Part shown: positions 1-7,403 of the stretch, one piece after another
How positions within the stretch are numbered: position 1 is the stretch's first letter
Layout of the letters: every line of letters begins with the position of its first letter
Assembly (NCBI GenBank): GCA_035499215.1
Contig: DATJZH010000100.1
Span: 1 to 16,778, forward strand
Source: DATJZH01 sp035499215
GTDB lineage: Bacteria; Actinomycetota; Actinomycetes; Streptosporangiales; Streptosporangiaceae
Direction of reading: 5' to 3'
DNA length: 16,778 nucleotides
The notes under the pieces: generated by a model
The model's input: the letters and a program-made list of their open reading frames with translations, nothing else
Told to the model about the DNA's origin: nothing
Databases searched by the model: none
Translations under genes and position numbers: made by a program

Positions 1-891
1 GTGCACTCCGGCGACGCCGGGAATCTGCGTGAGCTGGCCGATGGTTTCCGCGCACAGCCGCTCGCCCTCCCCGGCGAGCCGGTCCGCGCCCGCGGCGCGC
101 AGCCGGTCGGCGACCGGCTCGGGGACATGCACGCCAGGCACCTTGCCCTGCAGATGGCTGAGCGCCCGCAGGGACAGGATCGGCCCGACGCCCGCCAGGA
201 TGGAGCACCGCTCGTGCAGGCCGAGGTCGCGCACCCGTGCCATCCAGTCGGCGAAGGCGGGCACGTCGAAGACGAACTGGGTCTGCACGAACTGGGCACC
301 CGCGGCTACCTTGGCGGCGAGCCGGGCTGCGCTGGCCTCGGGCGGCCCGGCCGGGTTCTCGACGGCGCCGATAAGCCAGCTGGGGGCCGGCTCGACCGCG
401 CGCCCCGACATCAGCCGCCCTTCGTCGCGCATGGTCCTGGCAGCGCTGATCAGCTCGGTGCTGTTCAGGTCGAACACCGGCCTGGCGTCTGCATGGTCGC
501 CCTGCCTGGGATGGTCCCCGGTCATCAGCAGCACGTTGGGTATGCCCATCGCGGCGGCGGATATCAGCTCCGATTGCAGCGCGATCCGGTTCCGGTCCCG
601 GCAGGTCAGCTGCATGATCGGCGGCACGCCGACGGAGAGCGCGGCCAGGCTCCCCGCCCAGCTCGCCAGCCGGACCGAGGCGCTCTGGTTGTCGGTGATG
701 TTCACCGCGTCGACCCAGTCCCGCAGCAGCGCGGCCGTCCGCCGGACCGGCTCGGCGTCGGCGCCGCGCGGCGGGCCGATCTCCGCCGTGACGGCGAACT
801 CGGGTGCCGCGAGCGCGCGCTGCAGCCGGCCGGGCGCTCGCGCCGGGTGCTGATCTGGGCCAGCCGGGCCGCCGTCCGGCTTGTCCGTCAT
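1..891 (-). CDS. metF: Methylenetetrahydrofolate reductase (MTHFR) family protein, 3' end cut by window edge
   Basis: The first 297 codons are open from an ATG at 891 and continue past the left edge. Seen: a TAEIGPP segment (about residues 35-41) whose Glu37 corresponds to the catalytic Glu of MetF (FEFFPP in E. coli), a QLTCRDRNRIALQSEL stretch (94-109), GIPNVLLMTGD (116-126) for the flavin/folate site, and AGAQFVQTQFVFD (197-209). These are family hallmarks of the FAD-dependent TIM barrel that reduces 5,10-methylene-THF to 5-methyl-THF for methionine synthesis. The LTCRDRN/ALQS wording resembles the short MTHFRs of acetogens, archaea and YitJ-type fusions more than E. coli MetF, which is an inference. 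It lies 93 bp downstream of, and co-directional with, the IspH-like gene, so probably in one transcript. The Shine-Dalgarno is weak. The electron donor (NADH, F420 or an Fe-S protein) cannot be told from sequence. Confidence 0.85.
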   Translation of the reverse strand, partial: MTDKPDGGPAGPDQHPARAPGRLQRALAAPEFAVTAEIGPPRGADAEPVRRTAALLRDWVDAVNITDNQSASVRLASWAGSLAALSVGVPPIMQLTCRDRNRIALQSELISAAAMGIPNVLLMTGDHPRQGDHADARPVFDLNSTELISAARTMRDEGRLMSGRAVEPAPSWLIGAVENPAGPPEASAARLAAKVAAGAQFVQTQFVFDVPAFADWMARVRDLGLHERCSILAGVGPILSLRALSHLQGKVPGVHVPEPVADRLRAAGADRLAGEGERLCAETIGQLTQIPGVAGVH

Positions 892-984
892 GCCGCGGAG
901 CCTACCCTGCCGCCGTGACCTGGGCCGCAACCGAAAGCGCCGTCGCAGTCCCGCGCCCGGTGTCCGGCAGTATCAGCCGCAGGG

Positions 985-2268
985 TCAGCCGCCGACTGGC
1001 GCCAGCACCGCGGGCTGGCCGTCGACAGTGGTGCTGACCTGGCGCCGCACCACGCTGAGCGGGCCGAGCCCGGCCAGCGCCGCGGTCATCTCGGCGGCGA
1101 GCCCGGTGCGGGCAGACGTCGACTCCGCGATGCCCAGCGATGCCGTCCCGGTGAGCATGGCCGGGGTGATCTCACCGGTGTGGGCGATGGCCTGCGCCCT
1201 GGCGCCGCAGTCGCGGGCCAGCACGGACAGCTGGCGGACATCGGCCGACTCCGGCGCGCCCAGGATCAGCACCAGGTCGGCTCCGGATGCGATAGCGCGG
1301 ATGCTGTCCGCGCGATCAGTGGCCGCGTAGCAGAACCCGTCCGGGTGCGGCCCGCGGACAGCGGGGAAGCGTGACCGCAGCGCGGTCGCCACGGGTGCGC
1401 TGTCCTCGACCGGGAGGCCCGGCTGCAGCAGGTAGGAAATCCGCCGGGCATCGCCGGCCCGCAGCGCCGCGGTGCCCGCCGGCGTGGCGACTACCGTCGC
1501 CGAGCCGCCGGCGTGGCCGGCTATCGCCGCCGCGGCCGGGTGTCCTGGCTGGCCGATGAGGACCAGATGATCGCCGCGGTCGGCCAGCCTGCGCGCGTGC
1601 GCCTGAGCCAGGGCCACGAACGGGCAGGTCGCGTCGATGATCTCGAGCCCGCGTGCGGCCGCCTCGTCGCGCACCTGCGGCGGGACGCCGTGCGCGGCGA
1701 AGACGACGATGTCCCCGCTGGGGATGTCGGACAGCGAGCCGCCGAAGACGGCCCCCCGGCCGGCCAGCTCGCTGGCCGCCTGCTCGGGGGCGGCGAACTG
1801 GCCGAGAATATGGACTCCGCGGCCCCGGACCTCGGCGTCGGCCACGGCTTTCTCCGCGGTTCCGAGTGCGCGGTTCGCGCCGTCGCACCACGGGGCCGCC
1901 CCCGTCAGCAGCCTGCGGGTGCCGAGCGCCGCCGTCCACTCCTCGACCGCCGAGCGGGCGGCGGCTACGGCCAGCCGGTCGGCGGGAGATGCCGCGGCGG
2001 CCAGCACGGTCACCGGGCCCTGGTGCTGACGGCACTTCACGGCGAACAGCACGGCGCCGTCATCGTCATCCTGCGGATCCTGGGATCGCGGCACCGCCGC
2101 GAGCCGGACGGGCCTGCCTTTGCGCCGCAGGCTGCCAGCCACGAGCGGCGCCGCCGGGCAGTGCAGCAGGCCGCGGACCGGATCCCCGACCTCGGTGGGC
2201 ACCAGCACCTCGCCTGGCTGAGCAGTGAGGCCGGGTGCCTGGAACTCCCGCACAACGGATCGGTTCAT
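985..2268 (-). CDS. IspH/LytB-like [4Fe-4S] protein with extended N-terminus and degenerate substrate pocket
   Basis: 427 aa; ATG start with a G-rich ribosome site just upstream. Residues about 121-405 align with 4-hydroxy-3-methylbut-2-enyl diphosphate reductase (IspH, last step of the MEP isoprenoid pathway): PWCDGANRA (Cys128), FAAHGV (His193), DATCPFV (Cys215), LIGQPGHP (His243) and DGFCYAATDR (Cys313). The three cluster cysteines are therefore present. Compared from memory with E. coli IspH, His41, Glu126, Thr167, Thr168, Ser226 and Asn227 are replaced by Ala160, Ala245, Pro283, Gly284, Ala342 and Asp343; only the Ser225 and Ser269 equivalents remain. About 120 residues precede the IspH fold, with Cys37 and Cys79, whereas canonical IspH starts about 10 residues before its first cysteine. 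Glu126 is needed for catalysis in E. coli, so normal IspH activity is doubtful. The next gene in the same direction is the MTHFR-family gene. Automated tools would probably call it ispH; I infer a paralogue of unknown function. Confidence 0.8.
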   Translation of the reverse strand: MNRSVVREFQAPGLTAQPGEVLVPTEVGDPVRGLLHCPAAPLVAGSLRRKGRPVRLAAVPRSQDPQDDDDGAVLFAVKCRQHQGPVTVLAAAASPADRLAVAAARSAVEEWTAALGTRRLLTGAAPWCDGANRALGTAEKAVADAEVRGRGVHILGQFAAPEQAASELAGRGAVFGGSLSDIPSGDIVVFAAHGVPPQVRDEAAARGLEIIDATCPFVALAQAHARRLADRGDHLVLIGQPGHPAAAAIAGHAGGSATVVATPAGTAALRAGDARRISYLLQPGLPVEDSAPVATALRSRFPAVRGPHPDGFCYAATDRADSIRAIASGADLVLILGAPESADVRQLSVLARDCGARAQAIAHTGEITPAMLTGTASLGIAESTSARTGLAAEMTAALAGLGPLSVVRRQVSTTVDGQPAVLAPVGG

Positions 2269-2570
2269 CCCGCCATCCCCCCGGTGGCCACGTCACCACG
2301 CGCGCACGTGGCCCGGCACGCGCGATGCGGCCAGTTGGCAACGCACCACGCAGCCGGTGCGTGCTTCTTTCCCCGGCCGACTTCCCAGTTCGCCCTAGGG
2401 TTCGCCAAGCTTCGGCCTGCCGCAGGGCCGGCGCCTTGCCGGAGATAATCGACCATCCTGATCAAAATAATCTAGATCGCGACGGGATATGGTCGTTGTG
2501 CCGGAATGCCATCGCAGTCCGCCACGAGCACGACCGCCCACCAGCGACGCTACCGAGAGGACCCGGCTTC
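2269..2570. other. Divergent promoter region between IspH-like and carbonic anhydrase genes
   Basis: 302 bp with no convincing gene. It must hold promoters for both flanking genes. The only AT-rich stretch is about 2444-2476 (GATAATC, then ATCAAAATAATCTAGATC) and is the likeliest promoter for the carbonic anhydrase, but no clear -35/-10 pair can be picked. A 7-bp inverted repeat lies at 2341-2362, and TTCGCC is directly repeated around CTAGGG at 2389-2406. Confidence 0.4.
2341..2362. repeat. Inverted repeat in divergent intergenic region (possible operator or hairpin)
   Basis: ACGCACC (2341-2347) and GGTGCGT (2356-2362) are perfect 7-bp arms with an 8-nt loop. The right arm is followed on the plus strand by GCTTCTTT. 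It could be a regulator site or a small terminator-like hairpin. No factor can be assigned. Confidence 0.35.
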
Positions 2571-3059
2571 ATGTCCGCAACCGACGAACTGCTGGAGAAC
2601 AACCAGCGCTATGCCGAGTCGTTCCCGGGCCCGCTGCCGACGCCGCCCTCCCGCGGCCTCGCCGTGATTGCCTGCATGGATTCCCGCCTCGACGTCTTCG
2701 GCGCACTAGGCCTGGGGAATGGCGAGGCGCATGTGATCCGCAACGCGGGCGGGGTCGTCACCGACGACGGGATCCGGTCGCTGGCCATCAGCCAGCGCCT
2801 GCTGGGCACCCGGGAGATCATCCTGATTCATCACACCGAGTGCGGGATGCTCGCCATCACCGACGACGGCTTCAGGGCGGGCATCGAGGCGGAGACCGGC
2901 ATCAGGCCGCCGTGGGCCACTGAGGCGTTCGGCGACCTGGACGCCGACGTCCGGCAGTCGATCAACAGGATCAGGGCCAGCCCGTTCGTGCCGCATAAGG
3001 ACTCGGTCCGCGGCTTCGTCTTCGACGTGGCGACCGGCAGGCTCCGCGAAGTCACGTAG
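2571..3059 (+). CDS. Beta-class carbonic anhydrase (CanA / Rv1284-like)
   Basis: 162 aa. It interconverts CO2 and bicarbonate with a zinc ion in the cytoplasm. Seen: ACMDSRLD gives zinc ligand Cys35 and the Asp37-Arg39 dyad, and IHHTECGM gives ligands His88 and Cys91. The spacing and total length match, as I remember it, the short Mycobacterium tuberculosis Rv1284-type enzyme (about 163 aa, Cys35/His88/Cys91). HVIRNAGGVVTDDGIRSL (54-71) is the usual beta-CA core. The ATG at 2571 is chosen because GAGAGGA lies 8-9 nt upstream and the family N-terminus starts here, although the frame stays open back to 2235. It is divergent from the IspH-like gene, convergent with the PAC2 gene, and apparently monocistronic. 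Bicarbonate supply for carboxylases is the usual role; nothing here names a specific partner. Confidence 0.93.
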   Translation: MSATDELLENNQRYAESFPGPLPTPPSRGLAVIACMDSRLDVFGALGLGNGEAHVIRNAGGVVTDDGIRSLAISQRLLGTREIILIHHTECGMLAITDDGFRAGIEAETGIRPPWATEAFGDLDADVRQSINRIRASPFVPHKDSVRGFVFDVATGRLREVT

Positions 3060-3074
3060 CAGGCTCAGCGCTCC

Positions 3075-3134
3075 GGTCACGCCTCCGGCGGCTCGGTCCG
3101 GCCCCGGGCGGCTCGGTCAGGCCTCCGGCGGCTC
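3075..3134. repeat. Three tandem 20-bp units spanning the PAC2 stop codon
   Basis: Units at 3075-3094, 3095-3114 and 3115-3134 share the frame GGTC..GCC.C.GGCGGCTC. The outer two differ at one base; the middle one is more diverged. The third unit contains the end of the PAC2 gene (minus-strand EPPEA and stop); the other two lie in the gap between convergent genes. The period (20) is not a multiple of 3, so extra copies are non-coding. Each unit has a small near-palindrome (GCCTCC/GGCGGC). Confidence 0.8.
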
Positions 3135-4043
3135 GCCCTTGCCCTGCTGATCGGCGAGGAACTGCTCGAACTGGGCGCCGAGTTCCTCGGCGGTCGGCAT
3201 CGCCTCGGACTCGTCAGCGAGCATGCCCTCGCGGTCGGCCGTGAACGCGTCGTACTGCTCCTCGAGCGACCTGACGACCTCGGTGACTTCCTCCGACCCT
3301 TCCACCTGCCGGGCGATTTCCAGGTCGGTCCGGCGGGCCGCCTCGCGCAGCGCGTCAGCGGGCAGCGACAGGCCGGCTGCCCGCTCGATGGACTCCAGCA
3401 GGGCCAGCGCCGAAGCGGGGTAGGCAGCCTGGGCCAGATAGTGCGGCACATGCACGGCAAAGCCGACGGCGTCCCGGTGCTCCTCGCCGAGCCTCAGCTC
3501 CAGCAGGGCGGCCGCGCTGCCCGGAACCTGCAGCCGGTCGACCAGCGGCCGGTAGCCCTCGACAAGCTCGTGCCTGGTGGCGTGTGCGGTCACGCCGAGC
3601 GGCCGGGTATGCGGAATCGCCATCGGGATGCCGTGGAAACCGACTGCCAGGCGCACCCGCAGCCGGGCGGAGAGCTGGCGCACCGCGCTGGTGAAGGCCT
3701 CCCACTCGCGGTCCGGCTCCGGCCCGCTCAGCAGCAGGAACGGCGTTCCGGCCGCATCCTGCAGGCGGGAGATCACAAGCTGGGGCGCGTCATAGTGCTC
3801 CCAGTGGTCCTTGGCGAACGTCATGGCCGGGCGGCGGGAGCGGTAGTCAAGCAGCGCGTCTACGTCAAACCTGGCGATCTCGGTATGCTCCAGGGTGCTG
3901 GTCAGGTGGGCCGCCACCAGCTGCCCGGCCGCACCGGCGTCGATGAAGCCATCGAGGAAGTAGAGCATGACGACGTCGTCATCTGCCGCGGGCGCGCCGG
4001 GGTTCACCTCGTAGAGGTCTCCAGGATCGCGCGCCACTGTCAC
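3117..4043 (-). CDS. PAC2 family (proteasome assembly chaperone-like) protein
   Basis: 308 aa from GTG at 4043, with AAAGG 5 nt upstream; a second GTG two codons in is an alternative. Seen: the N-terminal core VVMLYFLDGFIDAGAAGQLVAAHL (about 24-47), FDVDALLDYRSRRPAM (59-74), LLLSGPEPDREWEAF (103-117) and GFHGIPMAIPHTRP (134-147), the typical order of actinobacterial PAC2 proteins. The C-terminal ~80 residues are charged and probably helical. Actinobacterial members are widespread. They are related by fold to eukaryotic proteasome assembly chaperone 2, but their biochemical role is not established, so the name is a family label. Its upstream neighbour in the same direction is the GbsR/MarR-type regulator, 118 bp away. 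The gene probably has its own promoter in that gap. Its 3' end lies inside a 20-bp tandem repeat. Confidence 0.87.
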   Translation of the reverse strand: MTVARDPGDLYEVNPGAPAADDDVVMLYFLDGFIDAGAAGQLVAAHLTSTLEHTEIARFDVDALLDYRSRRPAMTFAKDHWEHYDAPQLVISRLQDAAGTPFLLLSGPEPDREWEAFTSAVRQLSARLRVRLAVGFHGIPMAIPHTRPLGVTAHATRHELVEGYRPLVDRLQVPGSAAALLELRLGEEHRDAVGFAVHVPHYLAQAAYPASALALLESIERAAGLSLPADALREAARRTDLEIARQVEGSEEVTEVVRSLEEQYDAFTADREGMLADESEAMPTAEELGAQFEQFLADQQGKGEPPEA

Positions 4044-4161
4044 ACAGCCTTTCCCTCGGCCGGGCCTGCCGTCAGGCTGCCGGACTTCCTACCAGTCATA
4101 CCAACGCCGCGCGGCTGCTCAGCACCCCGGGGCGGGGTAAAGTTCGCCGCCGAGGTGCCAG

Positions 4162-4686
4162 TCAGCTCCTGGCGCTCAGCCGCCCCGCAGTCGCCTGCGG
4201 CGCCGCCTGCCCCGATGCATCCGCCTGCCACCGGGCCAGCAGGCCGGGCATCATCGAGTTGACGAATTCGAAGTACCGCGCCGACTGCGCCATCCGGGCG
4301 CCCGCCGGGCTGTCAGCGCCGAACAGGGCGATGCCCTCCCGCAGGGCGGCCGCCCACCGCTGCAGGATACGGCTGCGCAGCTGCAGCAGCTCGGGCCAGA
4401 CGTCGTCGGGCACCCGGTAGAAATGGCGGCGTGAACCCGGCTCGCCCTCCCGTCTCACCAGCCCGACCTGTACCAGGTAGCGCACGCCACCGGAGACGGC
4501 GGCGGGGCTGGCCCGGAGCAGGGCGGCAAGCTCGGCCGCGGTCAGCGTGGAGTCAGCAGTCAGCAGCGCGGCGAAGATCCTGGCGGGCATCCGCGGGAAG
4601 CCGGCCTCCGCGAGCATCGGCGTGAAACGCTCGATGAACCGGCGAGCCGCCTCGTCATCGCGGGCCGGGCCCCTCTCGTCGCTCAT
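4162..4686 (-). CDS. GbsR/MarR family transcriptional regulator
   Basis: 174 aa, ATG at 4686. A winged helix-turn-helix occupies about residues 30-95: ARIFAALLTADSTLTAAELAALLRASPAAVSGGVRYL is the helix-turn-helix, and LVRREGEPGSRRHFYRV is the wing. This wording is typical of the GbsR-like MarR branch (COG1510) that sits next to ABC exporters. The C-terminal half (100-155) is helical and likely forms the dimer interface. It is divergent from the ABC exporter operon with only 65 bp between start codons. That gap holds a 7-2-7 inverted repeat, so repression of both directions is the simplest model (inference). The ligand is unknown; exported compounds are the usual inducers in such pairs. Confidence 0.87.
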   Translation of the reverse strand: MSDERGPARDDEAARRFIERFTPMLAEAGFPRMPARIFAALLTADSTLTAAELAALLRASPAAVSGGVRYLVQVGLVRREGEPGSRRHFYRVPDDVWPELLQLRSRILQRWAAALREGIALFGADSPAGARMAQSARYFEFVNSMMPGLLARWQADASGQAAPQATAGRLSARS

Positions 4687-4716
4687 GATCGCATCCTAGC
4701 AAGTACGTTTCCTAGT

Positions 4717-4732
4717 TTCATAAACTTATGAA
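4717..4732. promoter_or_regulatory. Inverted repeat TTCATAA-AC-TTATGAA, likely operator of the divergent regulator
   Basis: Perfect 7-bp arms with a 2-nt centre, 20 bp upstream of the ABC ATPase start and 31 bp upstream of the regulator start. It is strikingly AT-rich for this genome. It overlaps the place where the ABC operon's -10 (around CATAAACT) would fall. Position and symmetry fit a MarR-family dimer site; binding is inferred, not shown. Confidence 0.6.
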
Positions 4733-4751
4733 TCAAGAGTAGGCTCCCAGC

Positions 4752-5675
4752 ATGACCGAGGCCATCGCCGTCGCCGGGCTGCGCAAGTCATTCGGCGCGA
4801 CAGTTGCGCTGGATGGCCTGGATCTGGCCGTCGCCGCGGGTGAGGTGCACGGTTTCCTCGGCCCCAACGGCTCTGGCAAGACCACCACGATCCGGATCCT
4901 GCTCGGGCTGCTGAGGCCGAGCGGCGGCACGGCCCGGCTGCTCGGCGGTGATCCCTGGCGCGACGCCACCACGCTGCACCGCAGGCTCGCGTACGTGCCG
5001 GGCGATGTCACGCTCTGGCCGAATCTCACCGGCGGCGAGGTGATCGACCTGCTCGGCCGGCTGCGAGGGGATATCGACCCGGCCCGGCGGGACGGCCTGA
5101 TCGACCGGTTCGAGCTGGACCCGAGAAAGAAGGCCCGCGCCTACTCGAAAGGCAACCGGCAGAAGGTCGCGCTCATCTCAGCGCTGGCCTCCGACGCCGA
5201 GCTGCTGCTCCTCGACGAGCCCACCGCCGGGCTCGATCCGCTGATGGAGGCGGTGTTCCGGGCGTGCGTCGAAGACGAACGGCAGCGCGGCCGCACGGTC
5301 CTGCTCTCCAGTCACATCCTGTCGGAGGTGGAGGCGCTCTGCGACCGGGTGACGATCATCAGGCTCGGCCGGGCCGTCGAGTCCGGCACGCTGGCCGAGC
5401 TGCGCCACCTCACCATGACCTCGGTCACCGCGGAGCTGGCCGCCCCGCCGGGCGCGCTGGATCAGCTGCCCGGCGTGCACAACCTGGACGTCGAGGGCAG
5501 CCGGGTCCAGTGCGAGGTGGACACCGACAAGCTGGACGGGCTGCTGCGGCAGCTCACCGCGGCGGGGGTACGCAGCCTGACCAGCCAGCCGCCTACGCTG
5601 GAGCAGCTGTTCCTGCGGCACTATGCCGGCGACGGGCTGCGGGCGGCCGCGGGCGTACGCGACGGCGCGCCGTGA
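4752..5675 (+). CDS. ABC transporter ATP-binding protein (exporter type)
   Basis: 307 aa. Nucleotide-binding subunit of an ABC exporter. Seen: Walker A GPNGSGKTT (37-45), YVPGDVTLWP (81-90) in the Q-loop region as in COG1131/antibiotic-exporter ATPases, a variant signature YSKGNRQKV (131-139), Walker B LLLLDEP (151-157), D-loop AGLDP, and H-loop His188 in LLSSHI. About 90 C-terminal residues follow the core, a normal length for drug-export ATPases. The start is ATG 4752 with AGTAGG upstream. It overlaps the permease by 4 bp (GTGA), implying translational coupling. Control is probably by the divergent GbsR/MarR regulator through the repeat at 4717-4732. The substrate is unknown; hydrophobic antibiotics are typical for the family. 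Confidence 0.95.
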   Translation: MTEAIAVAGLRKSFGATVALDGLDLAVAAGEVHGFLGPNGSGKTTTIRILLGLLRPSGGTARLLGGDPWRDATTLHRRLAYVPGDVTLWPNLTGGEVIDLLGRLRGDIDPARRDGLIDRFELDPRKKARAYSKGNRQKVALISALASDAELLLLDEPTAGLDPLMEAVFRACVEDERQRGRTVLLSSHILSEVEALCDRVTIIRLGRAVESGTLAELRHLTMTSVTAELAAPPGALDQLPGVHNLDVEGSRVQCEVDTDKLDGLLRQLTAAGVRSLTSQPPTLEQLFLRHYAGDGLRAAAGVRDGAP

Positions 5676-7279
5676 CCGGGTCGGCCACCCTGGCCGGAAC
5701 CGGTGCGCTCGCCAAGCTCGCGGGCCGGCGGGACCGCATCATGCTGCCGGTCTGGGTGTATGTGCTCACCGCGCTGGTCGCCAGCACCGCCTACAGCTTC
5801 AAGAAGCTGTACCCGACGGCCGCGGGCCGGGAGCAGTTCGCTGCGTCGGCGGGCCGCAACCCGGCCCTGCTCTCGCTCTACGGGCCGCTGTCCGGCGACT
5901 CGATCGGGTCGCTGACTGCCTGGCGGTACGGCGCGCTCGCCGCTGCGGGTGCCGGGCTGATGAGCATTTTCATCGTGGTCAGGCACACCAGGGCTGACGA
6001 GGAGACTGGACGGCTTGAGCTGGTGGACTCCGCGGCGGTGGGCCGGCACGCGGCGCTGGCAGCTGCCGCGGCGGTCTCGTGCGCCGCGAACGCCGTGCTC
6101 GTCGTGCTGATCCCGGCCGGCCTGATCGCGCTGGGGCTGCCGGCAGCGGGCTCTGCCGCCCTGGCCGCTGCCATCGCCTGCTGCGGGCTTGTGCTTACCG
6201 CGGTCGCCGCGGTGACGGCACAGCTCGCCGAGACCGCGCGGCTGGCCAGGGGAATCGCGATCGGCGTCCTCGGCGCGGCCTACCTGCTGCGGGCGGCCGG
6301 CGACTCTGCCAGCGGCACCGGCCCGCGCTGGCTTACCTGGCTGTCGCCCGTCGGCTGGGCCGAGCTCATCAGGTCATTCGGCCAGATCCGCTGGTGGACG
6401 CTGGCGCTGCCGCTGGTGACCACGGTGGTCCTGGGTGTCACGGCGGGCGTGCTGGCCGCCCGCCGTGATTACGCCGCCGGGGCGTTCGCGCAGCGACCGG
6501 GGCCGGCTCAGGCGGCCGCGCCGCTGCGCAGCCCGCTAGCTCTCGCGTGGCGGCTGCAGCGCGGCATCCTCATCGCGTGGGTCAGCGGGGCGCTGGTGTA
6601 CGGCGCCGTCGTCGGGGCGGCTGCCAAGGGAATCGGCGGGCTGCTCGGCAGCAGCGAGATCAGGAAGATAATGCTCAGGCTGGGCGGTCAGGCGGCGGTC
6701 ACCGACGCCTATCTCGCGGCGATCATGAGTTTCGGCGGTCTTATCGCCGCCGGCTACGCGGTCTCGGCAGTACTGCGGCTTCGGGCCGAGGAGACGGCCG
6801 GACGCGCGGACCCGGTGCTGGCCACCGGCGCCGGGCGGATCAGCTGGGGGCTGAGCCAGCTGGCCATCGCCACGGGCGGCACCATCGCGATCCTCGCCGG
6901 GATGGGTCTGGGCACAGGCCTCGGGTTCGCGCTGCGGTCCGGGGGCCGCGGCGGTGACGTGGCCCGCCTTGTCGGTGCCGGGCTGGCACAGGTACCGGCA
7001 GCGCTCGTGCTGGCAGGAATCGCCGCGGCGCTGCTCGGGCTCGCGCCGAGGGCCAGCGTGGCGGGCAGCTGGGCGGCCCTGGGCGCGGCCGTCCTGATGC
7101 TGCTCCTCGGCGCCCCGCTGCGGCTGTCGCACTGGGTGCTGGACATCTCGCCGTTCACCCATGTGCCGAAGCTGCCCGGCGGCACGGTCGGCGCGCCGCC
7201 GCTGGCGTGGCTGACCGTCATCGCGGCGGCGCTGGCCGCCGCCGGGCTGGCGGGCCTGCGCCGGCGAGATATCGGCTGA
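5672..7279 (+). CDS. ABC exporter permease, COG3559-type (polyketide antibiotic exporter family)
   Basis: 535 aa from GTG 5672, which overlaps the ATPase stop; the frame is open further upstream but this start gives the family N-terminus. About 12 hydrophobic segments fall in two halves, roughly 25-260 and 295-530. The halves look like an internal duplication. Each has a charged cytoplasmic motif after its second or third helix: RADEETGRLELVDSAAVGRH (107-126) and RAEETAGRADPVLATGAGRI (371-390). This two-repeat layout with EE..GR motifs is that of the TnrB3-like permeases (COG3559) linked with polyketide/macrolide efflux. It forms the membrane part of the exporter with the preceding ATPase. 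The named substrate class is family lore; the actual substrate is not visible here. Confidence 0.88.
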   Translation: MTGSATLAGTGALAKLAGRRDRIMLPVWVYVLTALVASTAYSFKKLYPTAAGREQFAASAGRNPALLSLYGPLSGDSIGSLTAWRYGALAAAGAGLMSIFIVVRHTRADEETGRLELVDSAAVGRHAALAAAAAVSCAANAVLVVLIPAGLIALGLPAAGSAALAAAIACCGLVLTAVAAVTAQLAETARLARGIAIGVLGAAYLLRAAGDSASGTGPRWLTWLSPVGWAELIRSFGQIRWWTLALPLVTTVVLGVTAGVLAARRDYAAGAFAQRPGPAQAAAPLRSPLALAWRLQRGILIAWVSGALVYGAVVGAAAKGIGGLLGSSEIRKIMLRLGGQAAVTDAYLAAIMSFGGLIAAGYAVSAVLRLRAEETAGRADPVLATGAGRISWGLSQLAIATGGTIAILAGMGLGTGLGFALRSGGRGGDVARLVGAGLAQVPAALVLAGIAAALLGLAPRASVAGSWAALGAAVLMLLLGAPLRLSHWVLDISPFTHVPKLPGGTVGAPPLAWLTVIAAALAAAGLAGLRRRDIG

Positions 7280-7292
7280 TTCACGGCCGCCG

Positions 7293-7311
7293 GCCGGGCC
7301 GCATGCCCGGC
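7293..7311 (+). terminator. Possible terminator hairpin after the ABC operon
   Basis: GCCGGGC (7293-7299) and GCCCGGC (7305-7311) make a perfect 7-bp stem with loop CGCAT, starting 14 bp after the permease stop. There is no T-run, which is common for actinobacterial terminators, so the call rests on position and stem only. Confidence 0.4.
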
Positions 7312-7403
7312 AGCCAGCCGGCTGGAACCCGCGCCAGCCACTTACGGCCTTTTGCGCGCAATGGTCACGTTAGATAACCGCGGCCCTTCGCTGCGCTCTT
7401 TTG

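Noticed and set aside
1..918. Long plus-strand open frames over 1-918 and 29-853
   Set aside because: Shadows of the minus-strand MTHFR-family gene, which has recognisable motifs throughout; the plus-strand products are Arg/Pro/Gly-rich with no domain.
2389..2406. TTCGCC-CTAGGG-TTCGCC direct repeat as a regulator site
   Set aside because: Too short, and it lacks a matching promoter or a regulator gene nearby; kept only as a note in the intergenic entry.
5264..5671. Upstream extension of the permease reading frame
   Set aside because: It overlaps the ABC ATPase coding sequence and encodes low-complexity Arg/Gly/Pro-rich residues; the GTG at 5672 with GTGA overlap is the natural start.
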